Positions 20,791-29,148 of a stretch of DNA of 64,000 nt are shown here, in pieces. The stretch comes from Pseudomonas sessilinigenes (lineage in GTDB: Bacteria; Pseudomonadota; Gammaproteobacteria; Pseudomonadales; Pseudomonadaceae): assembly GCF_003850565.1 (NCBI RefSeq), contig NZ_CP027706.1, positions 5,146,001-5,210,000 on the forward strand, written 5' to 3'. The position numbers were made by a program, and so were the translations under genes. Numbering within the stretch: position 1 is the stretch's first letter; each line of letters starts with the position of its first letter. The notes beneath the pieces are model-generated. The model did no database searches and was not told where the DNA came from. It saw only the letters and a program-made list of their open reading frames with translations.

Positions 20791-22128
20791 TCAATTCCAC
20801 CGGAAACTGCCGATGGCGCTTCTATCCGGTAAGAGATCCATCAGAGCTGCTGGCTCAAACGAATCCTCCATCGACTGGCAGGGAGGTATTCCTAAATCCG
20901 CCCAGAGCGTCCCAGGTCCGTCCCAACTCAGCTCATGAGAAAGCCCTGTGCTGGGCTTGGATATCTGTTCCAGCGGATATTTCTCAGGCCGTCTCTGCCT
21001 GGGCAGTGCTGCAAGCAGCTCAGAGGCCGTAGCGGGTTGTTGAGTGGGTGAGTCCTTCACTGTTGCGGCAATACCTTGCCCAAGCCCCTCTGGCATCTCC
21101 TCTGGGGCCGGTAAGTGTTCGGGTAGAGGTACAGGCTTAGGCTCAAGCGCCTGAGGAGCTATGACGTCCTCACGTCGCTCAAGCCTTATCGCACCCTGGT
21201 GCCAGCTACGTTCATCGAGCACTGCCCGCATATGTTCGTAGTCAGCCTCGATGTAACTCATCGTCGTGGCGATGTTCGAATGGTTCAGCAGTGTCTTGGT
21301 CAGGTGAATATTGCGTTCTGGTTGCCGCATCAAATCGGTAGCTAAGGTGTGCCTGAACCGGTGCGGCGTCATGCGTATACCGAAGGCGCTAGTCAGTTTT
21401 TTGTACATGCCCTCAACTTGATCGATGTTCATGGTTTTAGATCTATAGTGGATCGAGAACCGATTAACATTGAAAAGCTGATCTTGGCCCGAAAAGCCCT
21501 GGGATGAAGCAGCGTTCAAAAGTTTTTGTATGTGTGATTCCAAACCCTTCATGATGGGTACGCAAAACTCTCTGTGAGTCTTTTCTGTATCAGCATTCAC
21601 GTAAACGAGTCTGTTGTCCCAGTCCACGTCTTGAACCCTAATGCATAGCAGTGCATTCAGGCGTATCCCGGTGTAATAGAACATCTCGAATGTGGCCAGC
21701 CAGAACCACGCAGGCGTTATCGGGCTGCGCTGACCAGAGATCTTCTCCTGGTCGACTAGGGATTGCAGCCAATGGCGTGCCTGGCGTATCCCGTCTCCCG
21801 AGATGATCTTGCTTGGCCGCTTCGGAGCAATGAGCGTGCTTTTCTTAAAAGGGTTGGTTAGCGAGCTGGGTATGATTTCGTACTCAAGCGCATAGCTCCA
21901 AATAGTGCGCAGATGATTTGAGTATGTGTTCCAACTTCGCCTAGAAAGCCCGCCCTCGACAACATTATTTCTCCAGGCGAGGATCTTTCTTCGGTCAAGG
22001 GTTGTTATATCTACCTCTTTACCAAAATTTTTAGTCAGCGCTTTCATGGCTGAGCGATAGATCTTAATACTTGCATCGCGCAATACATGATCCATTAGGT
22101 ATTCTTGTAGCAGCGCAACCGGAGTCAT
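20791..22128 (-). CDS. Tyrosine-recombinase integrase of an integrative element
   Basis: This 445-residue protein has the phage-integrase fold. The SAM-like DNA-binding domain is residues ~1-90. Catalytic residues are Arg156 ('YTGIRLNAL'), 'HRFRH' (256-260), His283 ('LNHSNIATTMSY') and the nucleophile Tyr292. About 145 C-terminal residues after the catalytic domain are Pro/Glu-rich and probably disordered. It starts inside the relaxase stop (4-bp overlap), so the two genes are coupled. Position 340 bp from tRNA-Lys fits site-specific integration into that tRNA. TTA codons and lower GC than the flanks indicate acquired DNA. Confidence 0.92.
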   Translation of the reverse strand: MTPVALLQEYLMDHVLRDASIKIYRSAMKALTKNFGKEVDITTLDRRKILAWRNNVVEGGLSRRSWNTYSNHLRTIWSYALEYEIIPSSLTNPFKKSTLIAPKRPSKIISGDGIRQARHWLQSLVDQEKISGQRSPITPAWFWLATFEMFYYTGIRLNALLCIRVQDVDWDNRLVYVNADTEKTHREFCVPIMKGLESHIQKLLNAASSQGFSGQDQLFNVNRFSIHYRSKTMNIDQVEGMYKKLTSAFGIRMTPHRFRHTLATDLMRQPERNIHLTKTLLNHSNIATTMSYIEADYEHMRAVLDERSWHQGAIRLERREDVIAPQALEPKPVPLPEHLPAPEEMPEGLGQGIAATVKDSPTQQPATASELLAALPRQRRPEKYPLEQISKPSTGLSHELSWDGPGTLWADLGIPPCQSMEDSFEPAALMDLLPDRSAIGSFRWN

Positions 22129-24023
22129 TGGCTAACCCCTTCTTCAACTCTAGAGATGCTAGGGTTGTCCAGGGCAACTTCTGTGAAGATAGTGCTAGGG
22201 GCTCTTAGTAAATAGCCTTTAAGTTGTTTGGTTTTCCTTGGGCCTGAAACGTTGAAGGTCCAGATATTCAAACTCTTCTTCGTTTTCTCATGCAGCTTTT
22301 CCTTCTCGAACGCACGCTGAACTTGCTGCCAGGCAACCGTCCCGTTCTTGGTTGCGATCTGCTCAAGGGCCGGATGCTCTTGTATATAGCGCTTGAAGAT
22401 ACCTGGAGTAACGAGCATCGCTGTGCCGTCAACGGTATGAACCAGCGCTTTGGCATCATTGATGATGATTTTTCGGGAGGTGATTCCGGCCTTTAGCCAC
22501 GCGACGAATCCCTGTCCCAGACTGATACTGGAAGGCATTGTGGTTACATCTTCTAGTGCTTGAGGCTCAGAACTGGCCTCAGAAGTGTATTCAGGCTGCG
22601 TCATCCCTGATTGAAGGGGCGATGCAGCCCCCGGGCCAGTGCTAGAACTTAGTACCTCTGCTGGCACCGTGATATTACTATAGAGTTTCAACAGCTCATC
22701 GATATCGGAGCTTTCCGAATCGATGCTCTGCAAGGTCTGAACTGGCTTCTGCCTTTTGGCTGGAGTAACGACAGGATCGGCCGCCGCGACATGGAGAGTG
22801 GGCTCGGCTGTAATCGGTTCGTCTGGAACTGCGCATGTCGTCTCCTGACGAGCTTCTGAGCCGTCTTGATCGACTTCGACCGTGACGGTGCCCGCGTAAG
22901 CCTCAGGACGATCAGCTGGATCAGCCCAGATTAGCGAAGGTGTGACTTTCAGTACCGTAAAGCTGTGCTTCCAGCCACGCCCTGTATCGACGGTCACCTT
23001 CCAGACAGCCTTATCCTTGGCATTCGTCTGAATAATGGCCTGGTCCTGCAGCATGTTGAAGAAAGGTGCATTGGAGGACGGAATGTTTTCACTGCCCTGC
23101 GAAAGCATTGCCGCCCTCAGGTGGTCCGCGGTCGGCTTGCTTACTAGCCAAAGAGCATCCTGTGCCAGCCAACCGTCAGCAGGACCGTCGGGGTGGTTGA
23201 GCTTGAACTTCTCACGCACCAGGTACCTGAGACATTCCACCAGTTGCCTTTGTAGCGATTGTTTGGGTGCTGCCATCGCACGGTCTGGATTGCCTCCGAG
23301 CTCCTGGGCCACTGATGCACTATCAGCCTTGATCACAATCTCACCGAGAATGCCGGCATTTTCGAACTGCCCTGCGACCAGGTAGATCAGTTGCGTCCAT
23401 AGTTCCGGAAACCCGCAGAGCCAATCTAGAATCTCGGGGGCCAGGATCTGCGAATAGATCAAAGCAGTAGCAGCTCCGTGGAGCTGGTACTCACGACCTT
23501 TGACGTACTTGAATCGATAGGGCTTTGCGATTGGCCCATGCCATGGGTGCCAGATCTCTCCACCTTGAAGCTCGACACGAATATCGACTGCTACTTTGCC
23601 GAGGTCATGTAGCAACGCCCCATAGGCTGCCGCTGTTGTCCAAGCTTCAGCTTGGGCTGATTGCGACTCAGGCGGGGCGCCGATCGGTAGAAGGTAGGTT
23701 TGACGGATCTTCAAGGCGTAAGCCACGATCTCCAGTCCGTGATCGAGCAGGCCACCTAGATGGGCGTGGTGATGATTTTCTGAAGCCGGCATCAGCTGTA
23801 CCAGCTCTGCGTACCGCTCAAGCGGCTGGCGGTAGAGCGTGTTGAACTGTTGGTGTGAGAGCGAAGCGCGGCGCCAGATGTTCTCCAGGAGCTCTTGGCG
23901 TCGGGGAGTGTTCAGCAGCGCAGCTGCGTTTGCCGGTAGGTGGAAGCCTTGTGGAGTTGCTTCTGAGGGTGGCCTAGCCGGTTTTCGGCTGAGCCAGGAA
24001 AGAATTTGCATTGGGCGCTCCAT
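22125..24023 (-). CDS. Conjugative relaxase, TraI/MobH type (PFGI-1 class)
   Basis: This 632-residue protein matches integrating-element relaxases. The N-terminal half carries the histidine-rich HD-like signature of the MobH family ('ENHHHAHLGGLLDHGLEIV', residues 82-100, and 'LLHDLGK', 137-143). A variable acidic linker (about 370-510) leads to the C-terminal TraI_2_C-like winged-helix domain ('GFVAWLKAGITSRKIIINDAKALVHTVDG'). It should nick oriT to start transfer. Relaxase followed by integrase next to tRNA-Lys is the arrangement at one end of PFGI-1/pKLC102-class elements. No other transfer gene lies in the window, so this looks like an element end or remnant. Confidence 0.85.
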   Translation of the reverse strand: MERPMQILSWLSRKPARPPSEATPQGFHLPANAAALLNTPRRQELLENIWRRASLSHQQFNTLYRQPLERYAELVQLMPASENHHHAHLGGLLDHGLEIVAYALKIRQTYLLPIGAPPESQSAQAEAWTTAAAYGALLHDLGKVAVDIRVELQGGEIWHPWHGPIAKPYRFKYVKGREYQLHGAATALIYSQILAPEILDWLCGFPELWTQLIYLVAGQFENAGILGEIVIKADSASVAQELGGNPDRAMAAPKQSLQRQLVECLRYLVREKFKLNHPDGPADGWLAQDALWLVSKPTADHLRAAMLSQGSENIPSSNAPFFNMLQDQAIIQTNAKDKAVWKVTVDTGRGWKHSFTVLKVTPSLIWADPADRPEAYAGTVTVEVDQDGSEARQETTCAVPDEPITAEPTLHVAAADPVVTPAKRQKPVQTLQSIDSESSDIDELLKLYSNITVPAEVLSSSTGPGAASPLQSGMTQPEYTSEASSEPQALEDVTTMPSSISLGQGFVAWLKAGITSRKIIINDAKALVHTVDGTAMLVTPGIFKRYIQEHPALEQIATKNGTVAWQQVQRAFEKEKLHEKTKKSLNIWTFNVSGPRKTKQLKGYLLRAPSTIFTEVALDNPSISRVEEGVSQ

Positions 24024-24668
24024 GAGGATTCATGGCGCGGGTTTTCCTCTACAGGCGGAATGCCAGCAACAGAAAACCATTTTTAGCGGCGAGAGGATTT
24101 TAGGGCACTGTGCCACTACGATGGGGCTCAAGTACTGGCGCCTTGGAGGTGTTAGTACGCTGAAGACGGTCAGAATCGGGCATTAAAATGTCAAGCACTG
24201 TCGTAGCTAACGAAGCTTGTCGCATTCCTAGCTCATCAATGTAAGGTAGAAATCATGAGCTACGGCCTTCGCGGCAAAGTTATCTGGGTCAACTTTACGA
24301 ATGGTGCTATAGGACCGCCCTCCCCCCCGCAGAGGTATGTGTGCGGCGTCTGTCTCGTACTGACTAATATTTTAAGGCACGAGCAGTGAACCTATGGGAG
24401 AAAGAGTTCGATGCCGACGAATACGAGAACTCGAACTGGATGTCACCAACTGCGAGGCTCTTACGCAGATTCTGAGCGCTATGGACATCCAACGCCGGTA
24501 TTTACTCTCTAGAGGCACACTGGCGACTCTCAATTTGGTGCGCCAAATTGACCACGGGTCAACCGTTTGTCAGAAGTTCTGTTAGTAATGGCTCCATTCA
24601 GGGAGGTCAAGCATTATTTGCCTACACTGGCTAATTGTGAGGACGTCCAAAGGATTGGAGGAGACTCG
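24024..24668. other. 645-bp junction between the element remnant and the PKS locus
   Basis: I see no confident gene. Composition is AT-richer than the PKS genes. Short frames occur (a 44-codon frame from about 24255, a 29-codon frame that overlaps its stop, and a 63-codon frame at 24394-24585), but none has a good ribosome binding site or a recognisable family; they may be remains of broken genes. The right-hand part must hold the promoter of the PKS locus. Confidence 0.45.
24531..24562. promoter_or_regulatory. Two overlapping inverted repeats, operator-like
   Basis: CAATTTGG / CCAAATTG are perfect 8-bp arms separated by 4 bp (24531-24550). Overlapping them, TTGACC / GGTCAA are perfect 6-bp arms separated by 3 bp (24548-24562). 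TTGACC could also be a -35 box. They lie 107 bp before the first gene of the PKS locus, where a repressor or activator site would be expected. No regulator gene is nearby, so the cognate protein is unknown. Confidence 0.45.
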
Positions 24669-25700
24669 ATGGCCCATGCTAGGAAGGTCGTCTTGATAAC
24701 GGGTGTCGCGGGAGTTCTCGGCGAGGCCCTGACTGACTGTCTAAAGGATCACTACCACCTTGTCTGCCTGACTCATCGACGCGTGCCGCGCTGGGAGCGG
24801 CTCGAGACCCTCGTCGGTGACATCGGCCAGCCCAGGCTCGGTCTGGGGCGCGACGAGTTCGAGCATCTGGCGAAACGAATCGACTGGATCATCCATTCTG
24901 CGGCGATCACTCGCCTGGATGGCAAGGCCGAACAGATCCATCGGGTTAATTACATTGGCACCCGCCACATCCTTGAACTCGCCGAACGCGCCCAGGTACC
25001 GCTGTACTACATCAGCACTGCGTTTGCGTCTCCATGCGACTACTTCGAGGGTGTGGCAGGTGCAACCGTCTACGAAACGGAGAAGATTCGCGCCCAACAA
25101 TTGGTGCGAGAATCAGGTCTGCCTGCTTCGATCTTCCTGCCGTCGATCCTGATCGGCGATGCCAGTACCGGGCGAATTTCCGAGCCCCAAGGCATGCATC
25201 GTTTGCTGGCGTTGCTCATGAGCGGACTGATGCCGCTGGTTCCTTGCCCGCAGTCTGCCTATGTTGATGTGATCGCACGGGATGTGGCCGCCCGGGCCAT
25301 CGCACGGGCGATGGAGCAGGAGCGGGTCGGCGGCGAGTATTTCCTTACCAGTGGTGCCGCTTCACCCACGATGCGGATGCTGCTCGATACCGCGGATGAC
25401 GTCTCTGCGCAAAACTCGTTGGTGTTCGATCGCCCACGCTGCGTAGCGCCGGACTGTTTCGAGCGCTTGATCAAACCGGTATTCCTGCCGACGCTACCGG
25501 TACGGTTGCGCACGCGGCTACTGCGTGCCTTTCGCATGACCCGCTACGCTAGTCTGCGCACGCCGTTACCCCAGTCCCTTGAAAGCCTGCTGTCCCCGGA
25601 GGACCTGGAAGAACGCGCGCCGATCGCCGAACTGCGCAATACCCTGATGTCGATCTCGCTGGAGATGGCGCGGGGCCGGAGTCTCGAGGTGCAAGCATGA
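24669..25700 (+). CDS. Extended short-chain dehydrogenase/reductase (thioester-reductase-like)
   Basis: This 343-residue NAD(P)-dependent enzyme begins 'MAHARKVVLITGVAGVLGEAL', with the extended-SDR motif GxxGxxG. It has a 'HSAAIT' segment, 'YYISTAF' and the catalytic pair Tyr-x3-Lys in 'VYETEKIRAQQL'. It resembles the male-sterility/NAD_binding_4 group that reduces acyl thioesters or carbonyls. I chose the ATG at 24669 because a strong GGAGGAG lies 5 nt upstream; a longer frame begins about 100 bp earlier. Its stop overlaps the aminotransferase ATG (ATGA). It may complement the terminal reductase of PKS2 or reduce another carbonyl of the product; the substrate is not known. Confidence 0.75.
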   Translation: MAHARKVVLITGVAGVLGEALTDCLKDHYHLVCLTHRRVPRWERLETLVGDIGQPRLGLGRDEFEHLAKRIDWIIHSAAITRLDGKAEQIHRVNYIGTRHILELAERAQVPLYYISTAFASPCDYFEGVAGATVYETEKIRAQQLVRESGLPASIFLPSILIGDASTGRISEPQGMHRLLALLMSGLMPLVPCPQSAYVDVIARDVAARAIARAMEQERVGGEYFLTSGAASPTMRMLLDTADDVSAQNSLVFDRPRCVAPDCFERLIKPVFLPTLPVRLRTRLLRAFRMTRYASLRTPLPQSLESLLSPEDLEERAPIAELRNTLMSISLEMARGRSLEVQA

Positions 25701-26983
25701 GCGTCACTCAGACAACGCCGGTCGAACACCGTGAGCGGATCCTGGCCCTGTATCGTCGCCACGTGAATGCGGGGCAGGCCCGGCTCGCTTCGCTGATGAA
25801 CCTGCCGATCGAGCGATCGGCGCAGGGTGCGAAGGTGTGGGACCATGGGGGCCAGGACTACCTGGATGCAGGAGGCTATGGGGTATTCCTGCTCGGTCAC
25901 GGACATCCGACAGTGATTAAGGCGGTGACCGAACAGTTGCAACGGCTCGCGCTGTCGACACGGTTGCTGGTCAATGGCGAACAGGCCTGCGCGGCAGCCG
26001 AACTGGCCGCCCACTGCCCTGGGAACTTGCAGTATGTGTTCTTCTGCAATTCCGGCGCGGAGGCCACCGAGGCAGCGCTCAAACTTGCACAACTCAATGG
26101 CTGCCAGACGTTCGTCTCGATGTCGGGCGGTTACCATGGCAAAACGCTCGGCGCGCTGGCGATGACCGGACGCGAGCTCTATACCCAACCCTTCGCGGCG
26201 CGGTTGGGCACAACACACTTCATACCCTTCGACGATGCCGAGGCTCTCGAGGCGACGCTAGCACAGGCGACTGGCCGGGCTTTAGTGATTCTCGAGCCCA
26301 TCCAGGCCGAAGGCGGCGTTCTGATTCCGAACACTGGTTACCTACGCCAGGTCCGCGAGGCCTGCGACCGTCACGCTGCACTGCTTATCTTCGACGAAAT
26401 CCAATGCGGGATGGGACGCACCGGCACCTGGTGGGCCTGCGACCGGGAAGGGGTGGTGCCTGACATGCTGCTGATCGGCAAGGGGCTGTCGGGCGGCTGT
26501 GTGCCGGTGGGGGCGATGGTCACGACCGAGGCGATCTACCAGCCATTCAACCAGCATCCGTTCATCCACAGCTCCACTTTCGCCGGCAATCCGCTGGCGA
26601 TGGCCGCCGTTCGCGCCACCCTGCAGGCAATGGATGACGAAGCGATCGTGGCGCAAGTGAGCAGCCTGGGCGAGCAACTGGCCGAGGGGTTGCGCCATGC
26701 AATCGTCCGGCGCCAGCTCGAATCGCGGGTGACGTTGCGCGCTGCCGGGCTGCTGTTGGGGATTGCCTGCCACGACGCGGCCGACGCAGGCCGTCTTGCA
26801 ATGGCGATGCTTGAGCGACACGTGATTGTCTGCCACTCGATGAACGATCACCGAGTGGTTCGGCTGACGCCACCGGCGACGCTGACGGCAAGGCAGGTCG
26901 CTGACTTGATCCGGGTCTTCGATGAGGCGTTGTTAGCTATTTTCGGCGAACCGTTACCTGATACGCATGGAGAGCCGTCATGA
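25697..26983 (+). CDS. Class III PLP-dependent aminotransferase
   Basis: This 428-residue fold-type I enzyme resembles putrescine/acetylornithine omega-aminotransferases. Cofactor signatures are 'FFCNSGAEATEAALKLAQ', 'GGYHGKTLGALAMTG', 'ILEPIQAEGGV' and 'LLIFDEIQCGMGRTGTWWA'. The Schiff-base lysine is Lys262 in 'LLIGKGLSGGCVPVGA'. Members convert terminal aldehydes to primary amines. PKS2 ends in a thioester reductase that should release an aldehyde, so amination of the polyketide aldehyde is the obvious role (inference). Similar reductase-aminotransferase pairings make amines in tambjamine and coelimycin-type pathways. It overlaps both neighbours by 4 bp. Confidence 0.87.
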   Translation: MSVTQTTPVEHRERILALYRRHVNAGQARLASLMNLPIERSAQGAKVWDHGGQDYLDAGGYGVFLLGHGHPTVIKAVTEQLQRLALSTRLLVNGEQACAAAELAAHCPGNLQYVFFCNSGAEATEAALKLAQLNGCQTFVSMSGGYHGKTLGALAMTGRELYTQPFAARLGTTHFIPFDDAEALEATLAQATGRALVILEPIQAEGGVLIPNTGYLRQVREACDRHAALLIFDEIQCGMGRTGTWWACDREGVVPDMLLIGKGLSGGCVPVGAMVTTEAIYQPFNQHPFIHSSTFAGNPLAMAAVRATLQAMDDEAIVAQVSSLGEQLAEGLRHAIVRRQLESRVTLRAAGLLLGIACHDAADAGRLAMAMLERHVIVCHSMNDHRVVRLTPPATLTARQVADLIRVFDEALLAIFGEPLPDTHGEPS

Positions 26984-27435
26984 GAAAAGTCCTGATCCAC
27001 ACCCACCTACCCGACTGCGAAGCGGACGCGGTGTTCACTGCGTTGCACGATTTCAGCGCTTATCCTGAATATTGCCAATCAGTACGGGCCGTCCAGGTAC
27101 AACCCCTGGACGATCACCAGGCGCTGTCTGCCTGGGAGGTCAACTTCCAGAACGGCATTCTCAAGTGGCAGGAGCGCGACCGTTTCGATCCCGAACAGCG
27201 GCGGATCCAATTCGAGCAGTTCGAGGGCGACATCGAGCATTTTTCAGGTTGCTGGCAGGTTTGTCCGAAGAACCACGGCAGCCTGCTGATATTTGAAGCC
27301 CAATTCGACCTGGGAATCCCAATGCTGGCGGACATGCTCGATCCAATCGCACAGCAAGCTATCGAGGAAAATATTCGCTCGATCATCCACGGCCTGTTCT
27401 TCGTTCGGCGCACCGAAGCGGGCAGGGCACCATGA
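26980..27435 (+). CDS. SRPBCC (START/Bet v1-like) protein, polyketide cyclase type
   Basis: This 151-residue protein fits the polyketide-cyclase/coenzyme-Q-binding family: 'DAVFTALHDFSAYPEYCQSVRAVQV' at the N-terminus and a C-terminal amphipathic helix after 'LIFEAQFDLGIPMLADMLDP'. The fold has a deep hydrophobic cavity. In pathways it acts as a cyclase/aromatase or a carrier of greasy intermediates, and either would suit a branched lipophilic chain. It is translationally coupled to the aminotransferase upstream and the dehydrogenase downstream (4-bp overlaps), so they should act on the same substrate. Confidence 0.7.
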   Translation: MRKVLIHTHLPDCEADAVFTALHDFSAYPEYCQSVRAVQVQPLDDHQALSAWEVNFQNGILKWQERDRFDPEQRRIQFEQFEGDIEHFSGCWQVCPKNHGSLLIFEAQFDLGIPMLADMLDPIAQQAIEENIRSIIHGLFFVRRTEAGRAP

Positions 27436-28559
27436 ATTTCGCGTTTCTGGAGACACCGCGCGCACTGCTTGAGCGACATGCCCCCGGGTTCGACGCTGAA
27501 CTTGCTGATATTCCGTTCACTAGCCGCGAATCGCGCGCGAGTCCGGCGATCCCGGCATTCAAGGCCCGTGGTCCAGTGGCCTTGCTGATTCCGGCCAGTG
27601 CAGGTGGCCTCGGTGCGTCGGCACTCGACGCCGTCCACGTGCAATGCGCACTCGGCGCGCGGGCGCCCTCGCTGGCAGTGGCGAGCACCATGCATCAGTT
27701 CTCGGTGGCGAGCCTGGTGCTGGCAGCCGCTGGCGATGCGACCCAAGGCCTGTTGTTGCGGGCAATCGCCGAACAGCGATTATTGCTCGCTTCCGGATTC
27801 GCCGAAGGCGTGCCAGGCCGGGGCATCCTCGATTCGGGCATGCAGGCCGAGTCCGCGGACGGCGGCGTTTACCTGACCGGGTGCAAGAAACCCTGCAGTC
27901 TGGCGACGTCGATGGACCTTCTCACCGCTAGCTACCTGCGCGAAACGCAGACGGGTGATGAGTTGATGATCGCGCTGATCCCCGCCAACACTCCAGGCAT
28001 CAGTCTCCATGCCTACTGGAGCAATCCAGCGCTGGCCGGCGCGCAAAGCGACGAACTACGGCTGGATCGGGTTTTTGTTCCTAATCGGCTGAGCGTCTGC
28101 GCCGGTCCACGCGAAATTCTTGAACCCCTACAGTTGGCCGGCTTCGTGTGGTTCGAGCTGTTGATCAGTGCCGCCTACCTGGGCATCTGTGCAGGCTTGG
28201 TGGAGCAAGTGGTCGATGGCGCACGCTGGAGCGAAGCCGATCGGGTCGATCTGGGGTGCGAGCTGCAACTCGGGCTTGCGGCGTTGCAGGGTCTCGCGCG
28301 CGAGCTGGATGCCGATGGTGCACTGGCCGGGGACTTGCTGGCACGCCTGCTGTTGGTTCGCTATGGCCTGGAACGTTCATTGGCACGGGTTTCGGACCGG
28401 GCTCACGAGGCGCTTGGTGGGATGCGTTTCATCGCCTCGGGCGACGCCTCGATCAGGCTGCTATCAGCCCGTGGCCTGTGTTTTCACCCACCGGCCCGGA
28501 TCGCCATGCGTACCGCCTTGGACGCGTACCTGCGCGGCGGGGCCTTCAACCTCACCTGA
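27432..28559 (+). CDS. Acyl-CoA-dehydrogenase-like flavoprotein
   Basis: This 375-residue protein has the acyl-CoA dehydrogenase layout: an N-terminal helical domain ('PVALLIPASAGGLGASALDAVHVQCALG'), a middle beta domain ('GVYLTGCKKPCSLATSMDLL...', 'DELRLDRVFVPNRL') and a C-terminal helical bundle ('AHEALGGMRFIASGDASIRLL'). Canonical enzymes desaturate acyl thioesters at C2-C3 with FAD. I do not see the usual catalytic-Glu 'YEGT'-like segment near the C-terminus, so chemistry may differ (gamma-desaturation, imine or alcohol oxidation, or no activity). It is the last of four coupled genes. Confidence 0.72.
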   Translation: MNFAFLETPRALLERHAPGFDAELADIPFTSRESRASPAIPAFKARGPVALLIPASAGGLGASALDAVHVQCALGARAPSLAVASTMHQFSVASLVLAAAGDATQGLLLRAIAEQRLLLASGFAEGVPGRGILDSGMQAESADGGVYLTGCKKPCSLATSMDLLTASYLRETQTGDELMIALIPANTPGISLHAYWSNPALAGAQSDELRLDRVFVPNRLSVCAGPREILEPLQLAGFVWFELLISAAYLGICAGLVEQVVDGARWSEADRVDLGCELQLGLAALQGLARELDADGALAGDLLARLLLVRYGLERSLARVSDRAHEALGGMRFIASGDASIRLLSARGLCFHPPARIAMRTALDAYLRGGAFNLT

Positions 28560-28662
28560 AGTGACCGCCCTCGGCCAACGCAGGGGGGCCAACGTAGAAA
28601 TGTCGCATGCCGCGCGGTCACGCGAAACGCGAGAAAGGCAATTTTTGTCAGGAGGACAGGAT

Positions 28663-28983
28663 ATGCACCATGCCAATGATGGCTCCTACCACATCTTCGG
28701 CGTCTGCCATGAACCCGACAGCCGCTTGTTCGTCGACTACGCGGTCGACGACCCCGGCGCATGCGAACCCCGACTCCTGGATTTCATCCGTTGCTCCAGC
28801 GATCCCGCGCTGGCCCGCTGGCCTGCCCGGACACAACTGGCCAGCGGCGATGTCTTCGAAATCGAATGTGTGCAGGACGTGAGTGCCGCGCAGGAAGCAG
28901 TGGAGTTCTGGCGTGCGTACTTTCGCATGCTCGGCATGACCGTCTTCGAGGCCCGCCATCTGGTGGACCGGACCGGCGAATGA
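28663..28983 (+). CDS. Small unknown protein upstream of PKS1
   Basis: This 106-residue protein starts at an ATG with GGAGGA 6 nt upstream. It has no signal peptide and no membrane segment. The pattern 'YHIFGVCHEPDSRLFVDYAVDDP' followed by 'FEIECVQDVSAAQEAVEFWRAYFRMLG' weakly recalls the fold of GIY-YIG domains, but the GIY and YIG residues are absent (HIF and FVD here), so nuclease activity is unlikely. The position between the tailoring operon and PKS1 suggests a role in the pathway. I do not recognise the family. Confidence 0.6.
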   Translation: MHHANDGSYHIFGVCHEPDSRLFVDYAVDDPGACEPRLLDFIRCSSDPALARWPARTQLASGDVFEIECVQDVSAAQEAVEFWRAYFRMLGMTVFEARHLVDRTGE

Positions 28984-29148
28984 TCCATCCGGGGAAGTGC
29001 CATGCGTTCGCGCGTCGAGCATTCCAGTTCCTGAGCACACCTCAAGACCTGGCCTGTACCGGGGCCAATGCCCTCACGTCCCTGCATGAACCCCCATGCC
29101 GCCAAGACGCTGGCCACTAGCTGCTGCGGATACCGCTGGAGGTATGTC

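Noticed and set aside
24394-24585. A 63-codon frame before the PKS locus
   Set aside because: It covers the two palindromes, has no good ribosome binding site and no family match that I know.
20452-24668. CRISPR array or insertion sequence in the element remnant
   Set aside because: No regularly spaced repeats, no terminal inverted repeats and no transposase are visible.
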